Origin: Ceriagrion tenellum
Taxonomy: Eukaryota > Arthropoda > Insecta > Odonata > Coenagrionidae
Direction of reading: 5' to 3'
Length of the DNA: 64,000 bases
NCBI GenBank assembly: GCA_963169105.1
Contig: OY720634.1
Span: 148,497,584 to 148,561,583, forward strand
In this document: piece after piece, positions 38,471 through 49,868 of the stretch
How positions within the stretch are numbered: the stretch's first letter is position 1
Layout of the letters: every line of letters starts with the position of its first letter
The notes under the pieces: generated by a model
What the model was told of the DNA's origin: nothing
The model's input: the letters and a program-made list of their open reading frames with translations, nothing else
The model's database searches: none
Position numbers and translations under genes: made by a program

Positions 38471-40504
38471 GTCGCATTAAATTCATTTCACTAGCAGATA
38501 ATTGCCATTTCCGTTCTTCATTATGCTGAAACTCAACCACACCACGCCCGATACTTTACTTATTGAGGGGAGAAATCTGTCATCCAAGGCGAATAATAAC
38601 GGAAGGTTGTCGAACAATAATTGGAAGGCATTTATTTAGAAGTTTACATCAATCGCCAATAAATAGCAACCCAAAGTGAGGGAAGTTAAGGACGAGGTGT
38701 TAAATAGTCTTGAATAGACTAATTGTTGAACAGACTGGACTAAGTCTTACTAATATCATTTTACCTATAAATGAAATCTATAAAAATCTATCTTTATTAT
38801 ATATATTTAATATATAAAATCTATATTGGCTATACTACTTCCATTGAATTTATTCAAGAATATTTTATACAAGCTTAGTAATTAATTTTATGTTCACCAT
38901 ACGTACTTGCTTAATTGCAATAATTGCGCCTCTTTGAAGAGCTCACAAAGCTCAATAAATCATTGCAAAGGACGGAACTTACTCGTACTCATATCAGCAG
39001 AACCATAACCAAGAAACAGAACTGACATAATTTTAAATTCTGAAATTTAAATTAGTAAAGATTTTATGAGGAGACGGGTCATGCATGATATGCTACTGTC
39101 ATGGAGGACAACGTTGTGGTACATTTTCCGCAACAGCCGCACATCATGCACCACCATATCTCCTGAGATACAATGTAGAATGGAAGTGAAAATATGTTGC
39201 TCGAAAAAGTAATGATGTTTTGGGTTTAGTAGAATAAAAATAGTACTAACTTAAAAATCACTAATTTTTAATATTTATTATCGCATACTCTCAAACGAGT
39301 TTTTGCCTCTCGCGTACTTAAAGGACCAGAAAAAAAACAAAGACTTTGAGGGAGTTTTCATTTAGCGCAGGGTATTCGACTAGTCAACATCTCCATACTG
39401 TCGAAACGCATGCTTCGAGAACCAGTTATATTTCTCACAATTCTAATGAAATCATTTAAGTAACTACATAACAGGTAATTAATTTTCAATTGTGCTTCCA
39501 TAAATGAGCCGTTTTCTGAACGCATTTATCATACTTTAACGGATGAGTCGGTAGGAAATGAAAGTGGCTTGCCGAGGAAAAAAAATTTGAAAGAGAGGTT
39601 CTCCTTAACTATGTTTGAATGTGGGTAGTAGCTCGATGAAACATGGCGTACATTCCTATAGGAAGCAAAAGATATTTCACGGATAAGAATTTTTACAATT
39701 TTGTTGAATATGGGAATTAAGATGGGAGTAAGAAGGAATGAGGAGCGGTAGAGGTGCAAAATTACTCTCATTAACAAAGTATGTCCGTCGCCGAGGAAGG
39801 CTACATCAGAAAAAATGTGAAAGAGTCACGTTTAATTAATTGGAATTCCTAAAGACAACAATTTTCAACGACCAGTGGCCTAGTCTCTAATGACACTGGT
39901 CCTCACTCCAAACAAAGGTCAACCATTGCACAGGCTGGACTACTGTCTAATCCCACATTCCTACGCGTTCTACGCTTTCGAAGAATGAACACTCACGCCC
40001 TCCAACGACTCGCGATATCTTTGACTAACGAGCGCGATCGCAATGAAAGGAATTTCAGGGACTCTTCCCAGGAGGGAATTTCACAGCTTTGGATGCATGA
40101 GCAACCTTTCATTTATTTTAACGAGTTTCTCACTCGGAAACCTCGACCTATTGGCAGAACTGTTAATATGTACTCCAAGCAGGCGAGTAGTTATTTTTCT
40201 TCAATGATTGAATGATCATCACCCATTAAGTTTACCTAAGTAAAAATGCTAATTCGACGCGTTAATACAACAAAATAACCTCGATAATAAGATTTGCTGA
40301 CACGATTTTTCTATTTATAAGATATATCTATGGAGAAATAAGTAAATTTTACTGAGCAAGTGAAGAAAACACACTGTACCTCTAGATTAAGGAGAACTAT
40401 AAAGGAAAGGTAGATCGGATGGAGTAGACGACTGAAAGCAAGCAAAAGAAAAAATTTGTTGTTATGAACGGCGTGCACTGACGGCCATCATTGAGTACCC
40501 AGAA
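38471..40504. other. Unassigned AT-rich DNA
   Basis: No gene recognised. An AT-only low-complexity stretch lies near 38790-38830. Confidence 0.45.
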
Positions 40505-40972
40505 TACATACGTCTACGTCTACGTAATTCGCTGCGAGCCACCACGAGGGTGTGTGGCAGGGGGTGGAGATCACCAAACATGCACTATTGCCATTTTTCT
40601 TATTTTGCCTTTCTGAACCCATGCTGGTTTGTTATCAATAAATCCTGGCTGTCGAGGTGTCCCATTATTGATATAACTATTATCTGCTCTATAATTTTCA
40701 TGATAGTGACGCTAATGATTTTGGTCTATAATTACATGGCTGTTCCTTATCTCCGCTTTTATAAATTGGGGTCACGTTTGCTCTCTTCCAGTCTTTGGGA
40801 ACCGCGTGTTCTTCGAGGGAATTGTTAAATACTACTTTAAGATACGGAGCCATTTCGAGAGCTAATTCTTTATACACACGAGCTGGAATTTCATCAGGAC
40901 CTGAGGACTTGTTCGGTCTAATGTTACTTAGTAAGGATACGATTCCGCTACAAAATATATAGATCGATTATC
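40505..40972 (-). mobile_element. Family A copy D, 3' half
   Basis: Minus-strand family A sequence. From 40972 down to about 40607 it matches the start of the reverse transcriptase region (including the segment for PARVYKELALE and the HGFRK segment). Then about 1.3 kb is missing (copy A about 45105-46434), and it resumes with the 3' UTR and tail ending near 40510 in GTAGACGTAGACG. Its 5' half is at 46531-47440, on the other side of the inserted copy A. Confidence 0.85.
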
Positions 40973-42009
40973 TCGATCTCGATCGATCTGCTCAGTGCCT
41001 TGAAGCTGCAACCTTAGTGTAGTGATATATATATATATATATTAGCCGTAGTGAATTCTATTTCTCCTAGCTATATATTCCAAGTTATTTATTTATCGCA
41101 TCGTTATTCACTTATTCGGTCGTTATATAGTAGGTCTTCTATTAGTGTTAGTTAAGAGTGAGTTGTGTGTGTGAGTGAATCTCTTCACTGCCGTGTTATC
41201 CCGGTTCGTGCGCCGAGTGTGTCTGTCGAGAGTGCTTGCTGGTAGTGATAAGTAGAAGCCAAATTATTATCATATCTTAATTTTGTAGTTTATTATCTCT
41301 GTTGTTTATCCTCACGTATATTTTCATACTATTGTACGTAAATTGTTATTGTATATCGTTAGTTTATGATTCTGGTGTTCGGGTAGTAAGAGAATCTTAT
41401 TAGAATAGAACTTAATTATAACCTAACTCTTACTTAAGTACATATATTTTATTACTGAGTCTATAATATTCTTTTTATCATCGTTATTGAAAACTCTTTG
41501 TTTATTTTAGTTGTGAAGTTGTTTTAACTTTAGTAGTTTAGAACTTTTGTTTTGAACTTTTAGTTTTACGCCTAGTCTACTGATACTGAATAGTTAACTA
41601 CATTTCTTTTCTTGTTGATTGATAGTTGTTTTTTTCTAGTCGTTAAATAGTTTACTCTCCATCTCCCTTTTTTATATAGTATATATAACGTTATTAAAAA
41701 AAAAACCTTTACCTAAGACCGTTTGTAAAACCATCGACTGATATTGTAATTTATACATATAGCCAGTTAAAGCCTCTTTAATTACTACTTTTGCACTTAT
41801 TTAATATAATAACATTTAGTTAGGTTGAATCCAAAAACACAGATCTTTCTCGCGTTGTTCGTCAGTGCTTCAACCCCTCATAGCTCACTTGCGTTACATC
41901 ACCTGTCCTTCCTCCCCTATCTTTAGCGTCCTAAAAGTGAAAGTCAGTTACCTCCCGCTGTCAGCTCCCTAGCCACTCCCTGCAGGAAATTATCTGCTAG
42001 GCCTTCAGC

Positions 42010-42041
<32 letters not shown>

Positions 42042-42056
42042 GGTTTTGTGATTAGG
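40973..42056 (+). promoter_or_regulatory. 5' leader of copy A
   Basis: Non-coding leader of about 1.1 kb with a (TA)n run (about 41026-41042), a GTGTGTGTGAGTGAATC stretch and a run of 25 A at 42017-42041, 15 bp before the ORF1 ATG. Elements of this group usually carry an internal promoter here, but no specific motif can be named. Confidence 0.5.
42017..42041 (+). repeat. A25 homopolymer before ORF1
   Basis: Uninterrupted run of 25 A just upstream of the ORF1 start in copy A. No other copy in the window covers this position, so its age cannot be judged. Homopolymer length may be affected by sequencing or assembly. Confidence 0.9.
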
Positions 42057-43055
42057 ATGGCTTCCTTTAGGTCTGCTCTTAACCTCCTCAGGAGCTCACC
42101 CGATTGCGAGTCCTTAGGGGCTCGGATCGCTGGGCTTGAGAGGACGGTGGACGAGCTCCGTGCCATGGTGGAGCGGTTGGTGGCAAGTCCTGGAAGGTCG
42201 CGGGGGAATGGGGAGGGCCCAACACCCTCCAAACGTGTCAAGGTCCGGGGAAGCTCGGGCACTGTCACGGGATGGAGGGTGGAGGAACTTCCCCAGACTT
42301 CTGTGCCTCCGGAGGAGTCTCCCTCCGTTGCTTCGGACGCATGGATTGTGGCCTCAAGGCGTAGCCATGGGGTCACCCTCCGAAAACGGGGAACGGCAAG
42401 TGCGGAGGTTGAGCCGATCCCCGTCAGCAATAGGTTCGATGTGCTGGCGGAGGCTACGCCATCGGAACTAGCGCTGGGAGGTGGGTTGCCGAGAGGGAGT
42501 GACGAGGGAAGGGAGGGAATCTTAGTGATAGGTAGCTCGAATGTCCGGCGTATAGCGGCTCCACTGCGTGTAAAGGCCCGCAAGGAGAGAGGAGATGCAC
42601 GGGTCACCTCCTGGTGTATGCCGGGAGGAATGGTGCCACAGGCGAAGAAGGCGATGAAGGCGGCGGTCGGGGACAAGGGCTGCTCTAAGTTGGATGTGGT
42701 AGCCCATGTTGGGACCAATGACGCCGTGGATGTGGGATCAGAGGAGATTTTAGACTCTGTGAGAGATCTATGCTCCGAGTTCCGCCGTATTCGCGGAGGG
42801 TCGAGTCGCAATATGAGGCTTACCATATGCAGCTTGGTACCTAGGACGGATCGGGGTTCGATGGTTTGGAGCCGAGTGGAAGGCATAAACCAAAGACTCC
42901 GTGAAGTCTGTGGGAGCGAGGGAGCGGAGTTCTTAGATCTCAGGCCGGTGCTGAATTCGTGTCGGGTGCCACTAAACCGCTCGGGTGTCCATTATACGTA
43001 CGAGGCATCGCAGAAGGTAGCGTGCAGGATATTTGAGCATACCCAGCGAGTTTAG
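42057..43055 (+). CDS. Family A ORF1 protein with esterase-like domain
   Basis: 332 codons, intact. ATG at 42057 is chosen as the first in-frame ATG; an in-frame GTG lies three codons upstream. Residues about 21-43 (LGARIAGLERTVDELRAMV) look like a short coiled coil. Residues about 153-325 resemble the SGNH/GDSL-type esterase domain found in ORF1 of CR1/L2-group retrotransposons: VIGSSNVRR near 157 (nucleophile-block Ser), HVGTND near 216 and SGVHYT near 309 (His block). ORF1 proteins of this group bind element RNA and are thought to assist retrotransposition; lipid interaction has been proposed for the esterase domain. ORF2 overlaps its end in the +1 frame. The GC-rich codon use contrasts with the AT-rich ORF2. 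Confidence 0.85.
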   Translation: MASFRSALNLLRSSPDCESLGARIAGLERTVDELRAMVERLVASPGRSRGNGEGPTPSKRVKVRGSSGTVTGWRVEELPQTSVPPEESPSVASDAWIVASRRSHGVTLRKRGTASAEVEPIPVSNRFDVLAEATPSELALGGGLPRGSDEGREGILVIGSSNVRRIAAPLRVKARKERGDARVTSWCMPGGMVPQAKKAMKAAVGDKGCSKLDVVAHVGTNDAVDVGSEEILDSVRDLCSEFRRIRGGSSRNMRLTICSLVPRTDRGSMVWSRVEGINQRLREVCGSEGAEFLDLRPVLNSCRVPLNRSGVHYTYEASQKVACRIFEHTQRV

Positions 43056-44943
43056 CATAGATGGTAGGCAAGAGAGTAGGTCAGTTAGTGGGGGCGAAAT
43101 CAGTGCTTTTCCGGAAAGTCAGATAATAAAGAGTACACAAAGCTTAGTGCCTAGGAAAATCTTAATAGATAACAATAAATTAGAAATATTTAGGGAAGAG
43201 AGTAGGTCAAATAGTGGGCCATTAAATAACATGCCACTCACCAGGATAGCAAAGAATAACAAGTTGACCAGACAACACAGTGTAGGTTTATCGGGACGGA
43301 AGAAAGCACAGAAAAAGGAAAAACGTACAAAACAAAACAACACCCATGAATTTCCAAACTGTAACTTTCCCAATAATTTAGAAAACACGAACCCCACAAA
43401 TACAATAGGCAGACATATTAAAATAGAGGAATTTTCAGTAGTAGTAGTTAATTGTCGTAGTTTAAGAAGCAAGATACCTGAATTCCATCACCTTATAGAG
43501 AGTACTAATTCTGACATAATTATAGGAACCGAAAGTTGGTTAACAAGCGATATTGCTGATAGTGAAGTTTTTCCAGTAAATTTTAGGGTATACAGGAGAG
43601 ATAGAGAGAGTCGACTGGGAGGGGGAGTATTTATCGCAGTTAAGAACACAATAGTCAGCAAAATAGAAGTGATTCCCCATAATATAATAGAAAGTGTATG
43701 GTGTTCCATTCAATGTTCTAATTCGAAAGTAATATATGTTTGTGCCTACTATAGACCACCCCATTCCGATGTACACTCAGTATTAGAACTCGAGAAACAG
43801 ATCAGGTCCATTAATTCCCATAGTAACGAACGACAGATAATTGTAGGTGGAGATTTCAATACACCATCGATAGATTGGAAAACATGCAGTCATAAGTCTG
43901 GAGGTAGGGACAAAGAAATCTGCGAGTCATTGCTTAACCTGTTCGCATCACACGCACTACATCAAATAGTAAATTTGCCTAATAGAGGGGAAAATGTTCT
44001 CGATTTACTTGCCACAAACATCCCTGAAAAAGTAATTAAAGTTGAAAATGTCGATGGAATAAGTGACCACAAAGTAGTATACGTAAAATTTTCCCTCAAC
44101 ACTGAAAAAAATTTTAAATTAAAAAGAAAGATTTACCTTTTTAGTAAAGCAGATTTTAACGGATTTAGGCTTGACTTAAAGACATCTTTTGAAAAATTCG
44201 AGAACATTAGCAAAAACAGCAATACAGACAATACATGGAAAGAGTTCCTCCAAATTACACGGTCACTTGTCAACAGATATATACCTCATAAGTATAAGAG
44301 CGAGAATAGGGAACCAAGGTGGTACAACGCGGAGGTTAGAAAATGTTTAAAACGCCAACGAGTTAGCCATGCGAAACTAAGAAAAATGAAGAAAAATGTA
44401 GCTAATAGCGACCTAAAAAATACCATCGAGCATTATAAAATTTGTAAATCAGCCGCAAAAACAGCCCTTAGAAAAGCGTTTAGCGAATTCAAGAGAAAAG
44501 TACTTGGAGAACAACTAGAGGGAAATCCGAAAGCATTTTGGTCATATGTTAGGGAAGTACAGGGAACTAAAAAGTCAACGGTTAATTCCTTGAAAAACGA
44601 TAGAGGCGAAATAGTAACTTCCAGTTTAGATAAGGCAAATTGTTTGAATTACTTTTTTCAGAGTGTTTTTAATCAACCTATGCATAGTTTCCGCGAAACC
44701 ATACCAGACCGATTTCAACAACCAATGCCCCCAATCGATATATCTTGTAGCGGAATCGTATCCTTACTAAGTAACATTAGCCCGAACAAGTCCTCAGGTC
44801 CTGATGAAATTCCAGCTCGTGTTTATAAAGAATTAGCTCTCGAAATGGCTCCGTATCTTAAAGTAATATTTAACAAATCCCTCGAAGAACACGCGGTTCC
44901 CAAAGACTGGAAGATAGCAAACGTTTTTTTTTTTTTTTTTTAA
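43033..44943 (+). pseudogene. Family A ORF2, N-terminal part: APE endonuclease and start of reverse transcriptase
   Basis: An open frame overlapping the ORF1 end, with no ATG until 43231. Copy B keeps a similar protein sequence upstream of that ATG, so initiation at or near the ORF1 stop (reinitiation or a non-ATG start) is plausible. The APE-type endonuclease begins near 43435: NCRSL, TESWL, GGGVFIAV, YYRPP, GGDFNTPS and SDHKVV are all visible. A Lys-rich linker follows, then the reverse transcriptase fingers (SSGPDEIPARVYKEL). The frame ends where a run of 18 T (44924-44941) replaces GTGACCCC-like sequence present in copies B and C, creating TAA at 44941-44943. The endonuclease nicks target DNA to prime reverse transcription. 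As it stands the enzyme is truncated before its catalytic Asp residues. Confidence 0.85.
44924..44941 (+). repeat. T18 run breaking ORF2
   Basis: Copies B and C have GTGACCCCAATTTTT at this site; copy A has T18 then AATTTTAATTTTT. This looks like replacement or insertion of a homopolymer rather than simple slippage of an existing T run. Confidence 0.85.
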
Positions 44944-44949
44944 TTTTAA

Positions 44950-46217
44950 TTTTTAAAAGCGGAGATAGGGAACAGCCATGTAATTATAGACCAATATCAT
45001 TAACGTCACTATCATGTAAAATTATAGAGCATATAATAGTTACATCAATAATGGGACACCTCGACAGCCAGGATTTATTAATAACAAACCAGCATGGGTT
45101 CAGAAAAGGACGGTCTTGCGAAACTCAATTAGGTCTTTTTGTTCACGATATTTTAGTTTCCGGAGAAGGTAACGTACAGGTAGATGCAGCGTTTCTTGAC
45201 TTTAGAAAAGCTTTTGACAAGGTTCCCCACTGTAAGTTACTCGCGAAGTTAGCATCATACGGAATAGACAGTAATATAGTAGGCTGGGTAGGAGATTTCT
45301 TACATGAACGCGTTCAAAGGGTGGTATTAGATGGTGTCAGCTCAGGCGAAGTAAAAGTTACATCGGGTGTTCCCCAGGGAAGCGTGATAGGCCCAATTTT
45401 ATTTCTTCTGTACGTAAACGACTTGAATAGTGTAGTAAAAAATAGCAAGCTCCGTCTTTTTGCCGATGATGCAGTAGTGTATAAAGAAATTAGAAATGAA
45501 GAGGACAGACAGTGTTTAGCTAAGGATTTAGATGCGATTGATGATTGGTGTGATAGATGGCAGCTAGAATTAAATTTGAAGAAATGCGCGATTATGAATT
45601 TTTGGAAAAAGAATGGCCTTCCCCGGAATAATTATAGCATCAAAGAAAACAAAATATGTAACGTAGAATCAATTAAATACTTAGGCGTCACCATCAGTGA
45701 AGACATGTCATGGGGGAAACACATCAGGGAAATAACTAGTGTAGCAAACCGTAGATTAGGATTCGTAAAAAGGGTTCTAGGCAAATGCGATGAGAGAGTC
45801 CGAGAAAGAAGCTATTTTACACTTGTCAGGCCTCATTTAGAATATGCCGCTAGTATATGGGATCCGTACGAGGAAGGTATGATAAAAGAGTTAGAGCGCG
45901 TGCAAAGGAGATCCGCTAGGTTTGTTAAATGCCGTTATGATAATTGTATTAGTGTTACGAGTTTAATAGAAGAACTAGGATGGGAATTATTATCAGTACG
46001 CAGGTTAAAATTTAGGTTAAACCTTTTAAGTAAATTCGAAACCGATTTGTTCACAGATGACGTTAGATATATATTAAGAACCCCTGCGTATTATGCTAGG
46101 TTTGACCATATTAACAAAATTAGAGAGATAGATTGTCGTACCGATAGATTTAAAATGTCATTTTTCCCGCGTACCATAAGAGAGAACAATAGGCAACGTA
46201 GCAAAAGGGATAGGTAG
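44950..46217 (+). pseudogene. Family A ORF2, C-terminal part: reverse transcriptase
   Basis: Continues ORF2 after the T18 break; the first usable ATG is at 45051, but in an intact element this is the same protein as the preceding part. Visible motifs in order: NYRPISLTS, HGFRKGRSCETQL, FLDFRKAFDKVPH (first catalytic Asp region), SGVPQGSVIGPILF, LFADDAVVY (catalytic Asp pair, about 45459-45480), YLGVTISEDMSWGKHI (thumb) and a conserved C-terminal region. The stop is at 46215-46217. The frame is otherwise open for 388 codons from ATG, so this copy is young apart from the one break. Confidence 0.9.
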
Positions 46218-46530
46218 GTGAAACATAGTTAGAATAGTCTGTAGTGCATGATGCATGTAATAACTACCAATAATCCCTTCCTTATTATGTAGATTTTAAC
46301 CTGTACTATACCGTAGTAACTAATATTCTATTGTAATAACTACTGCAATTACTTTCAATAACTAATAATCTACTGTAGTAACTAATAAACTATGACCCTA
46401 TTTTCTAGCATGTCTACATTATATATCCTACTTACATGGCAATAGTGCATGTTTGGTGATCTTCACCCCCTGCCACACACCCTCGTGGTGGCTCGCAGGG
46501 TATTACGTAGATGTAGATGTAGATGTATAG
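46218..46530 (+). other. 3' UTR and tail of copy A
   Basis: It contains repeated GTAGTAACTAAT-like units (about 46315-46393) that copies B and C lack, then the conserved end: a stem CCCTG/CAGGG enclosing CCAC/GTGG (46468-46500), followed by GGGTATTACGTA and GATGTA repeats. The stem and repeats are shared by every copy and solo tail in the window, so they are probably the recognition signal for reverse transcription. Confidence 0.8.
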
Positions 46531-47440
46531 ACGCTCTGACAAAAATAATTCAACAAATTAGCCTTATCTATACTGGAAGTTGCGATTTCGCCTCTATCGT
46601 TTTTCAAGGAATTAACCGTTGTCTTTTTAGTTTCCTGTGCTTCCCTAACATATGACCAAAATGCTTTCGGATTTCCCTCTAGTTGTTCTCCGAGTACTTT
46701 TCTCTTTAATTCACTAAACGCTTTTCTAAGGGCTGTTTTTGCTGCTGCTTTACAAATTTTATAATGTTTGATGGTATTTTTTAGATCGGTATTAGCTACA
46801 TTTTTCTTCATTTTTCTTAATTTCGCGTGGCTAACTCGTTGGCGTTTTAAACATTTTCTAACCTCCGCGTTGTACCACCTTGGTTCCCTATTCACACTCT
46901 TATACTTATGAGGTATATATTTGTTGACAGGTGACCGCGTAATTTGGAGGAACTCTTTCCATGTATTGTCTGTATCACTATTTTTGCTGATATTCAAGAA
47001 TTTTTCAAATGAAGTTATAAGTGATGCCTAAATCCGTTAAAATCTGCTTTACTAAAAAGGTAAATCTTTCTTTTTAATTTAATATTTTTTTCAGGATTGA
47101 GGGAAAATTTTACGTTTACTACCTTGTGGTCGCTTATTCCATCGATATTTTCAACTTTAATAACTTTTTCAGGGATGTTTATTGCAAGTAAATCGAGAAC
47201 ATTTTCCCCTCTATTTGGAAAATCTACTATATGATGTATTGCGTATGATGCGAACATGTTAAGCAATGGCTCGCAGATTTCTTTGTCCCAACCCCCAGAC
47301 TTATGACTACATGTTTTCTAATCTATCGATGGTGTATTGAAATCTCGACCAACAATAATCTGTCGCACGTTACTATGGGAACTAATGGACCTGATCTGTT
47401 TCTCGAGTTGTAATACTGAGTGTACATAGCGACTAAATGA
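46531..47440 (-). mobile_element. Family A copy D, 5' half
   Basis: Minus-strand family A sequence matching copy A from about 43770 (inside the endonuclease) to about 44670, broken by copy A. Two frame blocks are visible on the minus strand: 47015-47266 (end of the endonuclease, with SDHKVV) and 46503-46997 (Lys-rich linker region). The 5' breakpoint (about 47435) is almost the same as in copy C. Confidence 0.88.
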
Positions 47441-49090
47441 CGAAAATATTAGTCAGGTTGTTAGCTAAGCAAGAAATTTGGAATAAAAGAATAGATTTTT
47501 AGTTCGCCATTATCGAGGTTGAATCATTAGAAGTATATTGAACGAATGTGCTCTTAATAGTTGAAACATGGGGAGGACTGTATAAGTAGAAGGAATCTCA
47601 AACAACCTACAATTAGAGGACCAAGAAGAAGAACAGTAGCCGGACAAACTTCAAATTTTATAGATCACAAAAAACCAATGTTCATCGGAAGCTTTTTTCA
47701 GATAGGTACTTGAGAGGAAATGCTATTATTAAGTGACAGTACCGAGGGGGAATATAGTAATACATGGTTGCATTAGAAAGGGGTATACATCCTGTTTGGA
47801 TACTGGAATGCTTCCAAAGAAAAAATGGAAGTACTATATTTTTAGGGAAATTGAAAATGAACGTTGGAGGCTGGCGTATATCTGAGAATTTCAAGCAAGT
47901 GCAGTGAATGGAGATTTATGTTAATCATTGCGGACACAAGTTGGCTCGAAGGTACAAACGAAGCCACTCTTTCCTTCTTAAAATATGCCACAGATTCATT
48001 GGCCACCATATATCCACCCACATTTTCGTCACTTTTTCCTTAGTCTTTTTCCTTTAATCCTTTTCACGACGGCGTACCCACGATCAACATAGTGGGAAAG
48101 AGAAATACATCTTTTAACCATTGGAAGTCCATACAAAACTGAGCAAACTTTAACTTAGTAAAAAATAAAATAAAACAAGATTCGTACGATACAACGATCA
48201 ATTTTGCTCAAAGATTACATGAACAACGTTAAGAATAAGCTATCTGCAGCAGTGGATTTGGCAAATGGTCACCACCAATGATGGTCATAGGGGCAGATTA
48301 CTGGCCGACCCGATAATACTTTTCATAATTCAAAACAAAATACAGAATATGTTAATATGAATTATCAAGGGTTCGCTTCGAGTTATTACGGTTTGCACCG
48401 ATGAATCATTGTTCAATAATTTGGAGCAGGCGGGTAACGCAGGAATCATGCCACGTTGCCAAGATGTCCATAAGCCACTTAGTGCGAACGTTAGGCATAA
48501 TTTAATGCTACATAAATACACGACCTTGAATAGACCATTTAACGTGATTCAAATTGCATTCAACTAAAAGCTGCTGAATATTTTACTTTAAAAAATATAA
48601 GGGGACGGTAAAACTTATCGGCAAATACTCAAAGGAAAAGCGGATTTCTGAATTACAGCAACCGGGAAGTCGTTCAGCTCATCAATCATATTAATGCTCA
48701 ATAACGTTAACTTAATTACGCGTAACGCAATAAGCACAGAATGATACATTGCTACCCAGTGTTCCAGAGATAATAATACAATGATCTAGTGGGGAATATA
48801 TAGGTAGGAAAGGCCATGGGTCATTAAAGACGTGGAAGAGAGGCCTCGAGAGGAATTACCAATGTTCTGTAATGTTTGAATGAAGTGCGGTTGGATAAAT
48901 TTATCTCTTGAGTCATACGAGGTGATTGTTCTACATGCGCCTTAAGACTATTTACCATAAACACTAGTGGCAGTAGAAATATGTTTTTGTATTTTTTCCA
49001 TTCATTAGGAAACCACCAGAGGATAAACAGACTGCCATTAAATTAAAATACAGTGCACGATCAACGTGTACTAGGCATGCCGGTTAAGTG
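47441..49090. other. Unassigned AT-rich DNA
   Basis: No gene or element recognised. Confidence 0.45.
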
Positions 49091-49091
49091 A

Positions 49092-49112
49092 ATATATATA
49101 TATATATATATA
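49092..49112. repeat. (AT)n microsatellite
   Basis: About ten AT dinucleotides. Confidence 0.9.
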
Positions 49113-49609
49113 AGTTACATAAAACTAGAAAGCATGTACACTGAGGATGTTTATAGTAATAAACAATAAATACTGAAGCAAAAACCCAGAATTGTAAAGA
49201 AAAAAATAACTTGTAGGCTAGTACCTAAATGTTCTGTGCTTCATCTACAACTGCCAAAGATTGACAAACAATACTTGAAAAGATAAAAATTTGCCTATCT
49301 CATAGCGGCCTATTTGCGATTCAAAAAATGAGATGTACAAACGAATACATTCACTTCGACTCTAAAGAATGCTTCAAATGTTTTAAAATCAGCAATAAAT
49401 AAAAAGGAAATCGACCAGTCGAATTAAATTGGAAGGATGACGTGAAGGTCCTTTTGAAAGGTTCCATGAGAGTAATACCCAGAGTAGGCATATAAAACAT
49501 ATCGCCAGTTTAAAAACCGGTCTTATGCAATGAATAACAGAAGAATAGTATACTCCTTAATTTAGAATTAATCGGGTTCTTCCCGTATAGCAGCATATAA
49601 GTGGAACTT
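49113..49609. other. Unassigned AT-rich DNA
   Basis: Nothing recognised. Confidence 0.45.
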
Positions 49610-49657
49610 CTCGTTGTGGCTCGCAGGGTATTACGTAGATGTAGACGTAGATGTAGA
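49610..49657 (+). mobile_element. Family A solo 3' tail
   Basis: GTGGCTCGCAGGGTATTACG followed by TAGATGTAGACGTAGATGTAGAT: the last 45 bp of family A with no body. Confidence 0.85.
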
Positions 49658-49868
49658 TAAGTGGACAACCGTTTCGCCGGAATTCCAGTCGGCAGCATCA
49701 GGTCCAAATATGCTGCAACGCGGGAAGAACACGAAAAATTTTTATAACAAGAAAATCATGGAAGCCTTCGTAGTAATAGTGTGCTCGGGTTGGTTGGTTT
49801 CTTAGGGAAAGCGATAGACAACCGATGTTATTGGCGTCGTGAAGTATAGTTGGGCTAGATAGTAAAAA

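Larger units (their letters stand above)
40973..46530 (+). mobile_element. Family A retrotransposon, copy A (nearly full length, CR1/L2-like)
   Basis: About 5.5 kb: a roughly 1.05-kb 5' leader, ORF1 (esterase-type), ORF2 (APE endonuclease plus reverse transcriptase, broken once), a 3' UTR and a GATGTA-repeat tail. It is inserted in copy D in the opposite orientation, and about 65 bp of copy D is missing at the junction rather than duplicated. ORF1 with an SGNH/esterase-like domain and the style of the reverse transcriptase suggest the CR1/L2 group; the exact clade needs a tree. The 5' boundary is by eye, where copy D homology stops. Confidence 0.88.

Noticed and set aside
42005..42886. 293-codon minus-strand frame
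   Set aside because: Antisense shadow of the GC-rich ORF1, ending in the A25 run read as poly-Phe.
46531..47440. 5' inversion (twin priming) of copy A
   Set aside because: The inverted piece lies after the 3' tail, not before the body, and the missing part of the inverted copy is found on the other side at 40505-40972, so nesting explains it better.
49092..49112. CRISPR-like or satellite array
   Set aside because: Simple AT dinucleotide run. No direct repeats with regular unique spacers exist anywhere in the window.
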